This document shows positions 4,686 to 5,141 of a DNA stretch of 5,141 nucleotides, piece after piece. Source of the DNA: Pseudomonadota bacterium (lineage in GTDB: Bacteria; Pseudomonadota; Alphaproteobacteria; Rhizobiales; Hyphomicrobiaceae); NCBI GenBank assembly GCA_021813195.1, contig JAKALI010000371.1:1-5141 (forward strand), given 5' to 3'. A program made the position numbers and the translations under genes. Positions within the stretch are counted from its first letter, which is position 1, and the number at the start of each line of letters is the position of its first letter. The notes beneath the pieces were generated by a model, which saw nothing but the letters and a program-made list of their open reading frames with translations, had not been told where the DNA came from and made no database searches.

Positions 4686-5141
4686 ATGAAACACAACATC
4701 CGTCCGCGCCGCAGTGTTCTCTACATGCCAGGGGCCAATGATCGTGCATTGCAGAAGGCTAAAGAGCTTCCAGCAGATGCCATCATTCTCGATCTGGAGG
4801 ATTCCGTTGCGCCTGAGGCCAAGTTGGAGGCCCGCGATCGGGTCTGCGCGGCGGTGCGCGAGGGGGGCTACGGACGCCGCGAAGTGATTATCCGCACCAA
4901 CGCGCTCGAGACGGTGTGGGGCACCGCAGATTTACTTGCCGCAGCCGAAGCGGCCCCTGATGCCATCCTGATCCCGAAGGTCGCCCACCCCGGCGATATT
5001 ATCAGTTCCGCCAAGATCCTGAAATCGGTCAATGCCGCTGAAAAAACCCGCCTTTGGGCGATGATGGAAACACCTCAGGCAATCTTGAATGCGCGCGAAA
5101 TCGCCGCCGTCGCCATGGACCCCGAAAACCGGCTCGAATGC
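4686..5141 (+). CDS. CitE/HpcH-family CoA-ester lyase or thioesterase, N-terminal part (3' end outside window)
   Basis: The first 152 codons of a TIM-barrel protein of the HpcH/HpaI aldolase - citrate lyase beta family, which includes citrate lyase beta, L-malyl-CoA/beta-methylmalyl-CoA lyase and malyl-CoA thioesterase. Seen here: RPRRSVLYMPGANDRAL (6-22), the typical first strand and loop; DAIILDLEDSVAPEAK (31-46), the family signature; Arg70 in IIRTN, the substrate-binding arginine; ILIPKV (94-99); and Glu128 in MMETPQAI, the Mg2+ ligand. The second metal ligand (an Asp) and the C-terminal lid lie past the window edge. The ATG has GAGGG (4676-4680) five bases upstream and a good promoter. 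No citrate lyase alpha or gamma subunit is adjacent, which favours a stand-alone CoA lyase or thioesterase over citrate lyase. The exact substrate cannot be fixed from this half. It is divergent from pdxY. Confidence 0.9.
   Translation, partial: MKHNIRPRRSVLYMPGANDRALQKAKELPADAIILDLEDSVAPEAKLEARDRVCAAVREGGYGRREVIIRTNALETVWGTADLLAAAEAAPDAILIPKVAHPGDIISSAKILKSVNAAEKTRLWAMMETPQAILNAREIAAVAMDPENRLEC

Overview
The window looks like ordinary chromosome of a proteobacterium, most likely an alphaproteobacterium of the Hyphomicrobiales type. That placement is an inference from the moderately high G+C, the style of the proteins (a CcmG tail, a CitE-like CoA lyase with an RPRRSVLYMPG start) and the GTG starts with G-rich Shine-Dalgarno sites. 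No sequence search was possible. I see no mobile element, CRISPR array, tRNA or rRNA.

Layout. On the plus strand, bases 2-271 are the 3' end of ccmG (dsbE), a cytochrome c maturation thioredoxin. Five minus-strand genes follow, read here from upstream to downstream: pdxY pyridoxal kinase (4580-3765), nhaA Na+/H+ antiporter (3661-2438), sbtA Na+-dependent bicarbonate transporter (2276-1311), a small PII-like protein (1301-990) and a beta-carbonic anhydrase (906-268). The carbonic anhydrase converges on ccmG so tightly that one CTAG supplies both stop codons. At the right edge, a CitE/HpcH-type CoA-ester lyase (4686 to beyond 5141, plus strand) diverges from pdxY across a 105-base promoter region.

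The coherent theme is inorganic carbon and sodium. SbtA imports bicarbonate with Na+, the PII-like protein is its probable regulator, carbonic anhydrase interconverts HCO3- and CO2, and NhaA exports Na+ in exchange for protons and so could maintain the gradient SbtA uses. sbtA and the PII-like gene are almost certainly co-translated: the Shine-Dalgarno of the second overlaps the stop of the first. The carbonic anhydrase is 83 bases further on. nhaA is separated from sbtA by 161 bases that carry a repeated GGCCTA motif and may hold a separate promoter. No RuBisCO or carboxysome gene is visible, so the bicarbonate may serve other carboxylases or pH balance. pdxY has no obvious link to this theme.

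Every substantial stretch without a gene was examined (907-989, 2277-2437, 3662-3764, 4581-4685). All are under 170 bases and hold only the regulatory candidates listed or cited in the gene entries. No intrinsic terminator with a U-tract was found.
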